DNA from: Klebsormidium nitens
Taxonomy: Eukaryota > Streptophyta > Klebsormidiophyceae > Klebsormidiales > Klebsormidiaceae
Assembly (NCBI GenBank): GCA_000708835.1
Contig: DF237046.1
Location: 135,961 to 199,960 of the forward strand
Length of the DNA: 64,000 nucleotides
Reading direction: 5' to 3'
A program made the position numbers and the translations under genes. Under the pieces are notes generated by a model, which was given only the letters and a program-made list of their open reading frames with translations, was not told where the DNA came from and made no database searches. Below, one piece after another: positions 22,832 to 33,589 of the stretch. The number at the start of each line of letters is the position of its first letter. Positions within the stretch are counted from its first letter, which is position 1.

Positions 22832-24142
22832 AGGCCGCTAGATCTCACGATGGACTGATTGGGTGGGAGAATGGCGAATATGCAAGCGTGTTGCGAGATG
22901 ATCGAGAGGCCGCTTCTTCCGAGCGCGGCTTTTATAACGGATGAAAGAGGGTAACAGGTACACAAGTTGTGCTGCCGGCCGCATCTTACTCTCAGTTTGA
23001 AACGTTTCAGCGTTGAACGTCGATCGATGTAAGTAGCGCGCGCAGAGGATGAGTTGAGTTATAGAGTCGGTTCCACCGACTTAACCCGAGGCTTCTTTTA
23101 AAGTCTTACTTATGCAATATATCTGGCCAAGGTCGATCAACGTGCACGAAGAGATCGCGGCTGCCTGCATCGAGTTCTTCCTCGACGTGCCAAAAACTCT
23201 TAATTTAAGCAGAAATGTATCCTGCACCCAGTGATGAGGGCCTTCTATACCAGAAGCCACTTCAATGTAAAAACTAATGCATTGAAGCTACAAGATGCAT
23301 GACACTGTGTTGGAGTGACGTGAATTCGCCAGTGATATGCTTGAACGTCATGAAAGGGGGACGATATAGGCCTAGATCAGTCATATGAAGGGTGCAGCAA
23401 ACTTAAAGCCTTTCCAGTTGCGCAGACGTACAAAGTTGCATGCGCTCCGTACATCAACACCGGGCTTTTAGGTAAATGCTGATCATATCACAGCGCATGA
23501 GTGATTTAGGCCTGTAAGCTCGCGCGCCAAATCGACCGAAAAGACTTCATTGAAGTCGGCATCTCTTATCGCACGATCTCTGCTCATGTACGGTAGACCA
23601 TGCGGCAGAGCTAAGGTCAGATTGATGGGCCGCACCGATCGCCTTGTTCAGAGAGAGTTTATCGCGAGTTGCCAAAACATATTGAGGATCAGGACCACCA
23701 AACGCACATTTTGCGCCTACTTTGAATCATTGAAGTGTGCTGCAATGATCATTTACACAATAGCTGGACCGTCGCAGATTGATTGTGTGAGCGTTCGCAT
23801 ATGTACCAGCGCGCCAGGCTTGGACCACTTGTGCTAATTTCTCAGATCATGCATGTGCAGTTCCGCGCATGTTAAGCTGATGTCCATGTTCATCCGACCA
23901 CACGAGCTTTTCTTGGCACCCACTGACTGCCTCCTTTGGCGATACTAGACCATATTGAATGATGCAACAGATCGATCTCGCTGACTAATGCTTGCTCAGG
24001 CAATCTCGCCGCAACAACGACCGCCTCCTCTTTCGAGGAGCAAAAATCTAAAAGCACGATCCGGCATTGGCGTGCAAGCAGCTACCTGCGATTAATGCAC
24101 GTACCTGTCACCAAGTTTTCTGCAAATGGCAACGAATCAAGG
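22832..24142. other. Convergent intergenic region (3' UTRs)
   Basis: About 1.3 kb of AT-richer DNA between the stop codons of the CAMK-like kinase and MSP1. GATC- and CGATCG-like words are common. The one open frame of note (23550-23837) has no recognisable domain, so I treat the region as UTR and spacer. Confidence 0.5.
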
Positions 24143-27100
24143 TTACCGATTGTGTTTCTGGTTGTGACTATTATTCTGCTGTACGCTTAGACTTCTAAGC
24201 AAGTCGATGAACACAGCACCCCCGTCGTCCGCATTCCCGGCTGCTTCTTCGTCTCTGTAGTCCTCCGCAGCCTGAAATGCAAATACACCGCAGATAAGTG
24301 CGGACGTCAGAGTAGCTGGCAGTGCTAGCAACGGAAGGAGAAACTGGTACCCGTTCCAGCGCACTTACTGAGGTCTATGCGCAGCTTTGGAGCAGAAAAC
24401 TTCCCGAATAAGAAATGCTTCAACAACCTGGTCTCGCATCTCTTCGAACTGAGCCCGAAAGGCAGCGGGCCCTGCCACCTGGCCAAAAGGCCTCATCTTT
24501 CCATAAAACATCCTCAACAGGGGTTAAGTTCAGGGGTAACCGTCTCTACTCAAGCACACTATGTGCTGGCGGCGATAGCAGCCGTGTGCCTCTCCCCCTC
24601 GCTCACCTGCTTGGACAGTTTATTGGTGGCGATGACGGAGGCGAGGTCGTCGAAGGCGATGGCCCGCGGCCGGCTGCTGCTGCCCGCCTCCTCCGCGACC
24701 GCGTCAAACTCCTTGAGGTAGTCCCGCAGCGGCAGGTACGCCGCCTGCTTCGCAATCTCCGTCAGGTCGCTCCCGCTGCATGCGCACACAGCGCTGGTCA
24801 GGGCCGCGCTCACCGCATCACCGGCCTATGTTTAGACGACCTCAAAGCGCCGGCAAGCGATCTTTTGCAGCAGTTTCGTGCGAAAGGCAGTCCAAAACAC
24901 AGTCCGGAAGTAAGCAAAAAAGACATCGGAGATCGCATGCAACGGCTTTGAAGACGCAGAGCAGCCCCTTTGCGCGGCTGACCTGTACCCCTCGGTCATG
25001 TCTGCGAGCGCGTGCGTGTCGATGCCGTCCTCGACGTTCTCCCCCTCAAGCAGAACCTCCAGGATCGCCGCGCGCTGCGAGCGGTCCGGCATGCCCACCT
25101 CGAACGTGCGCGGCAGTCGCCGCAGGATCGCTGGGTCCAGGTCGTACGGCCTGCAGAGAAGGCGGGGGGAAACATGCCGGCCTTATGATTGGGATTAAGG
25201 CTACAATCATCCGGCAGCCACTATCAGATCGTCCCAGAAAAGTGGAACTTTAAAGCGAACAGGCTAAGAAAAGTAGCATCGGGTCTGATTTATATGTCAC
25301 TGCTCATTCCCATATTTTGAGGGGCCCCGACCTTTCCATAACTGACTGCTCGTATTTGACCTCCTTATTGTAAGTTCTGCCGCCGATGAGTGAGCCTGGG
25401 GATGAGGCGGGAAGAACACGAACTCAATACCAGATGCCGTCGTAGTGGCTGATAAGAACGGAACCATTCCAACAGTCGAGGCTACAGATTTCAATCCTAA
25501 CATGAAATCAATTCTCAACAGACGTCCATGCAGAAACGCGAGCTCACCTGTTTGTGGCAGCAAGCACGATCACTTGGGCGTTTGCATCGGCTGCAGAGAT
25601 AAGGACCCCCAGCTTAGAAGGCGGAGTTGCATGCACAGTGTTCCCTGCATCCTATTTCCTGGCGCAGCTGCTGGCAGCCAGCTGGGACGACGGTGCCGGC
25701 GACAGGCGCAGAAGCAAGGCCAGCGCAGGCAGCACAACTTACTAACATACCGTTAGTTACATGGACGGCAAGTGATTGTTGGCCAACGTGCTGCGGGTAA
25801 CTGTGGAGCAAGGTGCGAGGCGGCTCACTGTTGAAGCCGTCCCAGAGCGCCATGAACTCGGTCTTCATGAGGTTGGTGGCCTCGTGCTCGGAGGACACGC
25901 CGCGCTTGCCCAGGAAGCTGTCGATCTCGTCCATGAAGATGATGGCCGGCTGCAGCTTGTACGCCAAACTGAACACCGCGGCCACTGCACAGCCACACGC
26001 CCCAGTCAAGCCACTGCCCAGGCCATCGAAGGGTCATTGGAGCCGTCCAGAGACAAACTCAGTCATGTCCTCCGTGTCCAATCCTGCTTGGACAGACATG
26101 TTGATGGTGAAACCAACAAGACTTTAATACCGAGCTGTCAAGCATTGGGCCGTTCAAAGGCACAAAAAACTCCTCAGGAGAGGCTCTTCGAAGGGCTCTT
26201 TTTGAGCCCCAAGTCTGCCGCAGTTCCGGAAGAAACACGAAATCTCATGCCAAAAATCAAAACGATGCTTACCCAGCTTCTGCGCATCCCCAAACCACTT
26301 GCTGGCCAGGTTGGAGAAGCGCACGTTGATGAAGCACGCCTCTGACTCCTTGGCGATGGCCTTGGCCAGCATGGTCTTGCCCGTGCCGGGGGGACCGTAC
26401 AGGAGCACGCCCTTCAGTGGCCGCAGCAGCTTGCCGCTCATGAACAGGTCGGGGCGCTGCAGAACAGGGAGTGTCAGCGGACCAGGCTTTCTACAACAAA
26501 AAGGAATATACACAAACAGGGCTCGTTGAGGTATTGTATGGTGAATTGGTGCAAGTCAGCCAGCTTTTGAACATCGTAACAAGATGTCGGCCTTGGACAC
26601 TCATGAGCTTTGTCCCTGCCTGTCACCCCGGGGCCGGCCTACCTTGAGCGGCAGCACCACGAGCTCCTTGAGTGCGGACTTGACATCGTCTAGGCCCCCA
26701 ACACATGAGAAGTCTACGTTGATGTCGTTGGAATCGACCACGTCGCACGCGATCACATCCTGGCAGGATACAAGTAAAAACCTCGTCAGAAGTGACATCA
26801 GGGAAGCGAAGTTTCAGTGGCAAGCAGAGGGGGCCTTTGGCAGACCGCTCAAAGAATAGGCACCTCACCACAGAATTGGTACGGAAGTGGCGAATGCCCA
26901 CTTAGTGATCTCAATATCCCCGTGTCAATCAGGACATCAATCATCAAAGCCACTTGAAGCAAGCAGACCCTGTCAAGGATGCGCTGGGCTTGCCACGTAG
27001 AGCCTCCAAGGCCATACACACCTCTTTCCAGCATATGCAACTTTGTGGAAAAACCACAGTGCCTCCTTGACAGATCTTTCACCGCACTTCTACGACGACA

Positions 27101-27622
27101 GGAAACATTAGGTCAGCTCAAGGAGTGAACTTCCTCAAGCCTTCGATGGTTGACTTTTCAAAGGATTTCTGAGCTCAGTGCAGCGGCTGCATCTGCGGCC
27201 CAGAAACCTTCCCTTCTAGCCTTGCTCAATTACCTCGTAAGCGTTGAGCTTGATCGGCCTTCCGAGTCTCCTGCCTAGCTCTTTCTTCTTCTTCTTCGCG
27301 TCGGAGGCTATGATGCGGGATGGATCCAGCTGGCGCAGCCCAAACATTACACAGGACACACATAACAAGCCGACAACCGACGCTATCAGAGTATCCTGCA
27401 CATGACAAGACGCTCTTCAATATTTTGCGGTGGTGGACCCTGGAGGGGACAATGCTGTGGAAAAACACAAAAGAGGACAACACTGATGCTAGCAAAGCCC
27501 TAGATCTGTACAGCATAGCCTCAGCGGAGAAGATGGGACAGGATACATCATTGCCGGCAGCACCGGGGGCTTGTCAATGATTGGAGGCGCACCGTTGCCT
27601 GCTGAGCAAAGGTCTTCCCCAT
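24143..27622 (-). CDS. MSP1: MSP1/ATAD1-type AAA-ATPase, tail-anchored protein extractor
   Basis: Nine exons, 385 aa: 27622-27593, 27395-27234, 26759-26643, 26456-26273, 25984-25829, 25590-25548, 25150-24983, 24775-24607, 24271-24143; all phases close. The start was chosen because a 30-nt exon ([10 protein letters not shown]) joins in frame to an N-terminal membrane helix ([18 protein letters not shown]), as in plant homologues. The AAA core has Walker A GPPGTGKT (about 124-131), Walker B IIFMDEID (about 180-187), sensor VLAATNR and an arginine-finger region [10 protein letters not shown]. The family sits in the mitochondrial outer membrane or peroxisome, where it pulls out mislocalised tail-anchored proteins. 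The C-terminal 40 residues are acidic then Gln/Asn-rich and unlike the plant tail. It is divergent from the beta-rich protein gene, with 615 bp between ATGs. Confidence 0.92.
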
Positions 27623-28237
27623 CGCGGACAGGTGCCCTCAATTGACTCCCCTTTCAAACTCTACTCCTCAGTTTTCTGGTTCCGTAGGGGGGTGCAAAAA
27701 CTTGAGAAAGAAGCTAGCTCAACCAAACATACTCCTTCTTGTTCTCAGAACAACATGACGAGTACTGCGCTTTCCACCGAAAGGAAATCTGTCCCTTTCA
27801 CTGTTCAACTTCAGAGAGCTCGAACTATGCAGATGGAGCTGGGAAGGTGAAAGCGCCAATCCTCCACCTGCAACTTGAAGTTGTAACATGTCGTCTGCAA
27901 ATTCAAGAGTGACGAACTGGCCAGCTGGGTGACGAACTGAAGGCCCAACCTGCAAGTTTTGTAGTCTGTATCGCGACCGTCCAAAGTCGGCTTGCAAGTA
28001 GAATCGACTGCCTAAAATGTCCGCCTGCTATAGGGGGCTTGACCGTCTGCCAGCTGGCAGCCACATGGCACAGACGGCCAGTTCACAAAGCTTCTGCCCA
28101 GCTCCGCTCTGCAATTTCAAAACCTTGAGCGCAAGCAGATCAGCAGGGCTGAAACTTCAAGAAAGGGGGGCGGGTGTCCAGCATTCCTTTCATGAACTCT
28201 GAACAGAGGGAGCCGGCCCCGCTTGTGCGCGACCAGC
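27623..28237. promoter_or_regulatory. Divergent intergenic region, MSP1 / beta-rich protein
   Basis: 615 bp between two opposite start codons, presumably a shared promoter zone. The region from 27840 to 28000 has related copies of a word built on CTTGAAGTTG/CTTGCAAGT and GTGACGAACTGG, the latter twice at about 27909 and 27930. No gene is seen. Confidence 0.45.
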
Positions 28238-30497
28238 ATGTCTACCTTCACGTATAAGCCCCGCCAGCAGGACCCGGGCGTGGCCACTGAGAAGTCGACG
28301 AGCTACAGCCAGGGGTATGCGGACCGTGCAGCCGGGGCGCCCCCTGCTGCAGCCAATGCCAGGCATGGAGCTGGCACGTTTCCACCATCGCAGGGATATG
28401 CCCCAAGTGACCGCGCCGGGGGATATTCGCAGTACCAGCGGCCACGCACAGTTGGGGATGTCATGGTGGACGCAATCGGCGGGCTCTTCAATGGCCTCTG
28501 GGGAGCATCTCACACAGTAGCCAGGTAGGGCAGGCTGGTCCGAGATTGCTGGGCCTATGAGAGATGCATGCAAACGACCGCAAGCATGATTAACGTCTGT
28601 GGGCGGTGGAGTACTGCGGAACATCTCTGGCAGCATTACAACCCATCTTGTATCAATGCACCCAATTGACGCAGGTGTGGTGGTGCTCCGGTCCCCTTTT
28701 CATGCCAGCTATTGGTTGCAGGGTCGACTTGAAGCGGCCATTCCGGTACAGCGGTCCCGTCATACATGGAGCAAGGCCCGAAGATGATGAGTTTACATAC
28801 CGCGGCAGGAAAGCGCGCCGTAGCCGGGCTGTAGCGACGCCACCAGGAGCAATGTATGTCAGGTGGGGCAAAGAGGAACGAGCAGCCTTGTGAACACCAC
28901 CTTACATATGACAAACAAGGACAAAGGCAACAATTTGAAGGGGCATCATGCCCCGGATTAAAGAAGGGCCACTGGATTCCTTCCATATGAAGATGCCTTG
29001 GTGTTGTTGCTATCCATCATTAGTCATTTTCTAACCACTTCATCATGCCAAGTGTCAGAAGGTTTAGCCTGAAATGTTTTGCCGTTGGTTCGATTTTGCT
29101 GTTTGATGCTAGTACCGAATGTCAAACAGATATTCACTTCTTGGAGGCAGACAGCAATTGAGCTTGTGTCGTTTGATTGGTCTAACCAAACATCTCCGTT
29201 CGCTCACTGCAGAATGGTTAGTGGTATAGGGGCTGACCTTGTTTGTATCTTCTTGTTCTCCTTGTTTTAGCGGGCCCTACAGCGACGTATCTCCAAGCGC
29301 TCCTCCGGCGGAGCTGGTGGACGAATCTGGGCGGATGGTGTCCTGGCGGGGCAGCCTGCGGGGGCCAGGTGGAGCGCGCCTCAAGCTCATGCAGGTGAAC
29401 CAGGGGCCCTCCCCGTGCAGCCTTGCTCTGCACAATCCTAGAAGACCACACTGCTTGTAGGTCGACTGCCCCACTTCCGGATCGTTCACCTTTTGTATTA
29501 CTCATGTCAGAGGATGCTTCGCGAGAGAGCCACCCCCTTAGAGAAATAAAGTGGGAAGCTGTGGAGCTTTTGACTCCCCTCACCTTCAAGATGTCCTCTT
29601 CTTTTCATTAGTTCCTTTGGTTCATTGAGCGAGGGCCCTTCCACATGGGGCCTCTGGGTCCCGGTGGCGAAAACTCATCTCTTTTCGATATGTAGGTCTT
29701 ATAGCTGTTTTGGGCTGCTATCGTCCCCCTCCATTGAGTCTGCCGTCAAAACAGCACCAAACAATAAAATCTGCCCTGCTTCAGATCTGGGACGTCGCCT
29801 CCCCCGAGGGCGACAGGCCCTCGTTCAACTTTGGTGCGGGCGTCAACTTCGACATGGACAGCAACCGGCTGACGCCCAAGTGCCGGTTCAAGTCGGACCA
29901 GGTGGGCCTGCTGCTGCTGCCGGAGCCCGCCCTGGAGCTCAAGGGCAAGTGGCGCGTCTTTGACAGCCCACTCGCGGTGGACGTCAAGTACCAGTGCCCC
30001 GTCACCAACTTCACGCGCTTCTGGGAGAGCCCCGCTAAAGTGCGCGTGCGCTTCTTCAATGCCAACCATGCCGGCCTGCACATCACCCCCGTCGGTGAGG
30101 GACGTGCTCTGAGTGCCCTCTAAGCGTAGGCTGTTGAGGGCATTAGGGGGTTGGGGTCTGCAAAATCACTTAGAGACGTTCAATGTTTATTCGAATCCGG
30201 CAAAGTCTACTCCCATGTTCGAGGTCGTCCTGTGGTCGGGTGCATAGGAACTTCACAAAAGCTTTGTAGGCACCTCTTCCAAGGTTCACGAGCTATCCCG
30301 ACAAGGCATGTCGCTGAGTCCTTCTTCCCCCTTCTCCAGGTGTCGAATTCGAAGATCGTGACCTCAAGCTCGGGAAGTATGCCAGCCTGCGTGTTGCGGC
30401 GGCAGTTGATTTCCCTCGGCAGCTGCCACTCGAAGAAGGGGATCAAGCGCTCAATGTCCGAGTGAGCAGGCTGGGGCTAAAGGCCAGGATAAATTGA
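28238..30497 (+). CDS. Conserved-looking beta-rich protein, function unknown
   Basis: Five exons, 339 aa: 28238-28524, 28722-28862, 29271-29394, 29785-30094, 30340-30497; phases close exactly (1020 nt). Residues 1-95 are a low-complexity Tyr/Pro/Ala/Gly region with no signal peptide. The second exon adds a basic stretch (FTYRGRKARRSR). From about residue 165 the sequence is a run of alternating hydrophobic and polar segments (for example WDVASPEGDRPSFNFG, VGLLLLPEPALELKGKW, VRVRFFNANHAGLHITPV). This suggests a beta sandwich or a membrane beta-barrel such as an outer-envelope protein. I do not recognise the family. The 141-nt exon 2 was inferred because its splice sites and phase fit; it might be skipped in some transcripts without changing the frame. 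Confidence 0.72.
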
Positions 30498-30995
30498 CAC
30501 CCATGTTATGGTGAAACACCGGCCCACCACCATTATGACGTCTCAACTGCTTTTGACCTGGACAATCACCAAGAAGGACACTTGCTGCACCGAAGTGCCA
30601 ACTTTCGCTCAAGGGTGTTCTGCTCGCATCCTTGACGATGCGCATGACTTAGCATGCCCCAGAATACGAAGCTTTTTTAAGACGTCATGAATCTTAAGAT
30701 ATCGTGAGAACAAGTACGTTTGCTGCATGAAATCAACATGGGGGCCGCAGTTACGTAAGGTCTATTTTGCTCATAGTCGGACCTTGAAACGGCATTTGCA
30801 TTATACCCATGCCAGGCAATACAATGGCCGTGTAGACACATGAATCTGAGCGAGATGTCAGATATGGATGAACAAGAAGCTATGTTTATTGTTGTCCGGC
30901 CTCATCAAATTTTGCAGCCGAGCATGCAGAACCGATCAAGCAGCGTTCCACCAAGAAGTTGACCACTCCTCTTGCTTGTGTGCCTTCATCATCAG
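30498..30995. other. Convergent intergenic region, 0.5 kb
   Basis: About 0.5 kb between two stop codons, AT-rich, containing only what look like 3' UTRs. This is the shortest convergent spacer in the window. Confidence 0.5.
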
Positions 30996-33034
30996 CTAGC
31001 TTTTCGTGTCATCTTCGAGTTCAGTGACTGACGGGAATGCATTCAATCGTCCAGTTTGCATGCAAAAATCAAGGGCGGCAGCAGCAAACGCTAGGAATAT
31101 CACACTCTCCCCAGCATCTAACGCCGATTTTAACAACGTTTCCACAGCTGCTGGGCTAGAGCCAGCCAGCTGTGATGTCGTCGCAACCTGTGCAAGACCT
31201 GCACCCATAGAGCAACAGAAGCATTGACACGAAGTCGGGACCTTGCGAAGACTCGAAAGTGGTTGCATCGATTGTGATCTCCCTGTCAAAATGACTTGAC
31301 AGAAGAGGCTCAGGAAAACTGCAGCAATCATGGTACTGGCTGACTCTAGGCTCGTTCAACAGAACGTAGGCATGCGCGCTGAAGACGGCAACAATCAGGA
31401 AGCGGGTACAAATGCTCGACCCTTCTCAGTGTTTGAATCCTGGAGGCTGGTCGCTGCGACTAATAAGAAACTTGAAGGTCGTAGGACCTTACCGCGTGTG
31501 AGTCCAAAGGCCGCCACCACTCCTCCCTTGAGGTGCGTGTTCTGGGTGTCCCGCCGAATCATGTAGCGGTAGCACACGCCAAACAGCGCGCAAGTGGCAA
31601 GGATGGCTCCCTCGCTCACCACCAGGCTCACTAGACTCGACTCGGGGCCGCGCCCCGCCAGCACCACCGGCAGACTGGCCGCCAGCCCTGCAAGGCAGCA
31701 CCAACAGAACAGCTCAGAACAACTCAATTTCCATAGCACAGTGTAAAAGGTGCCTAAATGTCTGGCCTGATCAGCACAGGACGGAGTGCCCCTAAGTATA
31801 TGACAGGTAATAACGTAGCTTTTGCTAGTTGAGATCCTATTATTCAGTGGAACATCAGCGATACAGCCCTTCGCCCCGCCCCAGAGAACACCTTGTGAGT
31901 CACTTCCCCTCACCTGTAGCAACTGCGATGGCCGCTGCCTTCCCTGACTCAATGCGCTCCTTGTCTTCATCTACGCCAGGGGTGCTCCACTTGTTGGCCC
32001 CCTGTTTGGCCCGTGCCTGGAGCACCTCCTCGCGTCGTAGTGCCACCTCCGCCTCCGCCTCAGCCACAAGGCGCGCAGCAGCAGTTACCTGCGGCACCAA
32101 CCAACCATCTTTTATTTAAGAAGATTCTCTTAGGCATTGCTTCTATCGCACCACCCATTCCAAGCTGTCACAATTGCATTACAGCACCTTCCACCACAAA
32201 CCCTTTCGCATGATTTGCAAGAGAGTAATTCAGGGATGAGAATCTTGTCAAGTGGGGCATATGCTGTATGTGCTTACCCCTTCATCAGCCTCTTCCAGCT
32301 CCGCTTCCTCGCTGGCACGCGCCAGCTCCGCTTTCATGTTGGCCACCTCAGTCAGCTTCTCCTCCAACAACTTGCGTGCTGCCTGCAAGGCAAGAGTCGG
32401 GTGTTATCAGCATTTGATTTACGGTAATTCCTAGAGGTGATGGACAGAAGGGGAAAAGTGACACAACAAGGTTTCAAGTCCGCTTACAAGGTGTGATGTA
32501 AAGCATATTTGTCCCTTGTGCACGTATGAAGAAACTCTTTCAGCTTCTTTAGACACTCTGCCATCAGCAAATGCACCACTGAACGGCAAAGTCCCAATGC
32601 ACGCCCTTGCTTGGACTTCTTGGGATCTGTGCTGGCCAACTAGTGGTGGCACAGTTGTTGCAGAATTGTAGCGGTACCTCCGCTCTGAGCACCCTGTCCT
32701 CTGCTGTTTGTAACTTCTCCATCAGGCGCGGTGCATCGCCCTCCTGCATGACTCGCTCCAGCTCCACTTGAAACTCCGCATTGGCCCCCATGCCATCATC
32801 TGAGCCCCAGACGTTCCTGTCATCCTGGACTGCTGACGCTAAACTTAGCCTCTTCTTACCAGCGGTGTAAATCAAGGAAGAGGAAAGTCCTTGACGGGTG
32901 CTTTGGCTGTGCTGAGGCGGCATTGCGATCCGTCTGGTGAGCGCATTGCCAAAGGCATTGTCGCTTCGCTGAGAGCAGGTTCCAAGAGCGACACCAAACC
33001 CTTCACAGCCACAATATCCTACAATGGCCTCCAT
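30996..33034 (-). CDS. Conserved plastid membrane protein with coiled coil, function unknown
   Basis: Five exons, 344 aa: 33034-32678, 32382-32278, 32088-31914, 31687-31493, 31198-30996; all phases close (1035 nt). The Ser/Arg/Gln-rich N-terminus could be a chloroplast transit peptide. Residues about 120-210 are a Glu/Ala/Arg coiled coil. Hydrophobic stretches follow: SLPVVLAG, VVSEGAILATCALFGVCYRYMI and SVIFLAFAAAALDFCM, suggesting two or three membrane helices. The C-terminal half, with the S-E-x-x-I-L ... F-G-V-x-Y-R-Y-x-x-R pattern and a later G-V-V-A-A-F-G-L-x-R-G, resembles a family I remember from plants and cyanobacteria without assigned function. The plastid location is inferred. It is divergent from the UBX gene, with 555 bp between ATGs. 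Confidence 0.75.
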
Positions 33035-33589
33035 TGTCTTGCCTTAGATTTGCGGGTTGAGCACCTCAACCTCAGGACAATTCCCTGCACGTCTAGGCGC
33101 GCTGGACCCTTGGTCACGGTGGCACTGGCATTGGCAATTGCCAACACCGATGTCAGTCCAGCCTCGGAGGACTGCTTCCCACTTCTAACTTTTGAAGAAT
33201 GTACCGGGTGAACCGTGAGGCCCGGGGTAGTCCTCCATTGGGCCTTGTTGGGAAGCGGGCTGACTCCCGTTGCTAGGAGAACTACGCCAAGGTGCTTGCG
33301 ACAAAGAAGGCAGCAGTTCCCGGTTCAAGTGGTCGGTCGTCGCTGCTCTCTTTCTTACAACTGTACAAACTTGAATCGAAGTTCAAGAAGGCAGCTGAAG
33401 CCTGAACGCTACCTACCTTCCCAATTGCCAAAGGTTGGGGCGCTAGCTAGAAACTTCACGTGAGTCTCACCTCATTTTCTGTGTCCAGAGTGCTTTTTCC
33501 GCAGTGAATCCAGATATCTAGAAAGCTTCCTGTCCAGCTTCCTAGGACAACGAGCGGCGTATATCGTTGCGGCTCTCTGAGGGATCACC
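33035..33589. promoter_or_regulatory. Divergent intergenic region, plastid protein / UBX gene
   Basis: 555 bp between two opposite start codons. It must hold both promoters, or one bidirectional promoter, plus short 5' UTRs. No TATA box or other named motif stands out. The open frames in it have no domain. Confidence 0.45.

Noticed and set aside
28606-28893. 96-codon open frame in the first intron of the beta-rich gene
   Set aside because: Not a separate gene; its middle part (28722-28862) has splice sites and phase that make it exon 2 of that gene.
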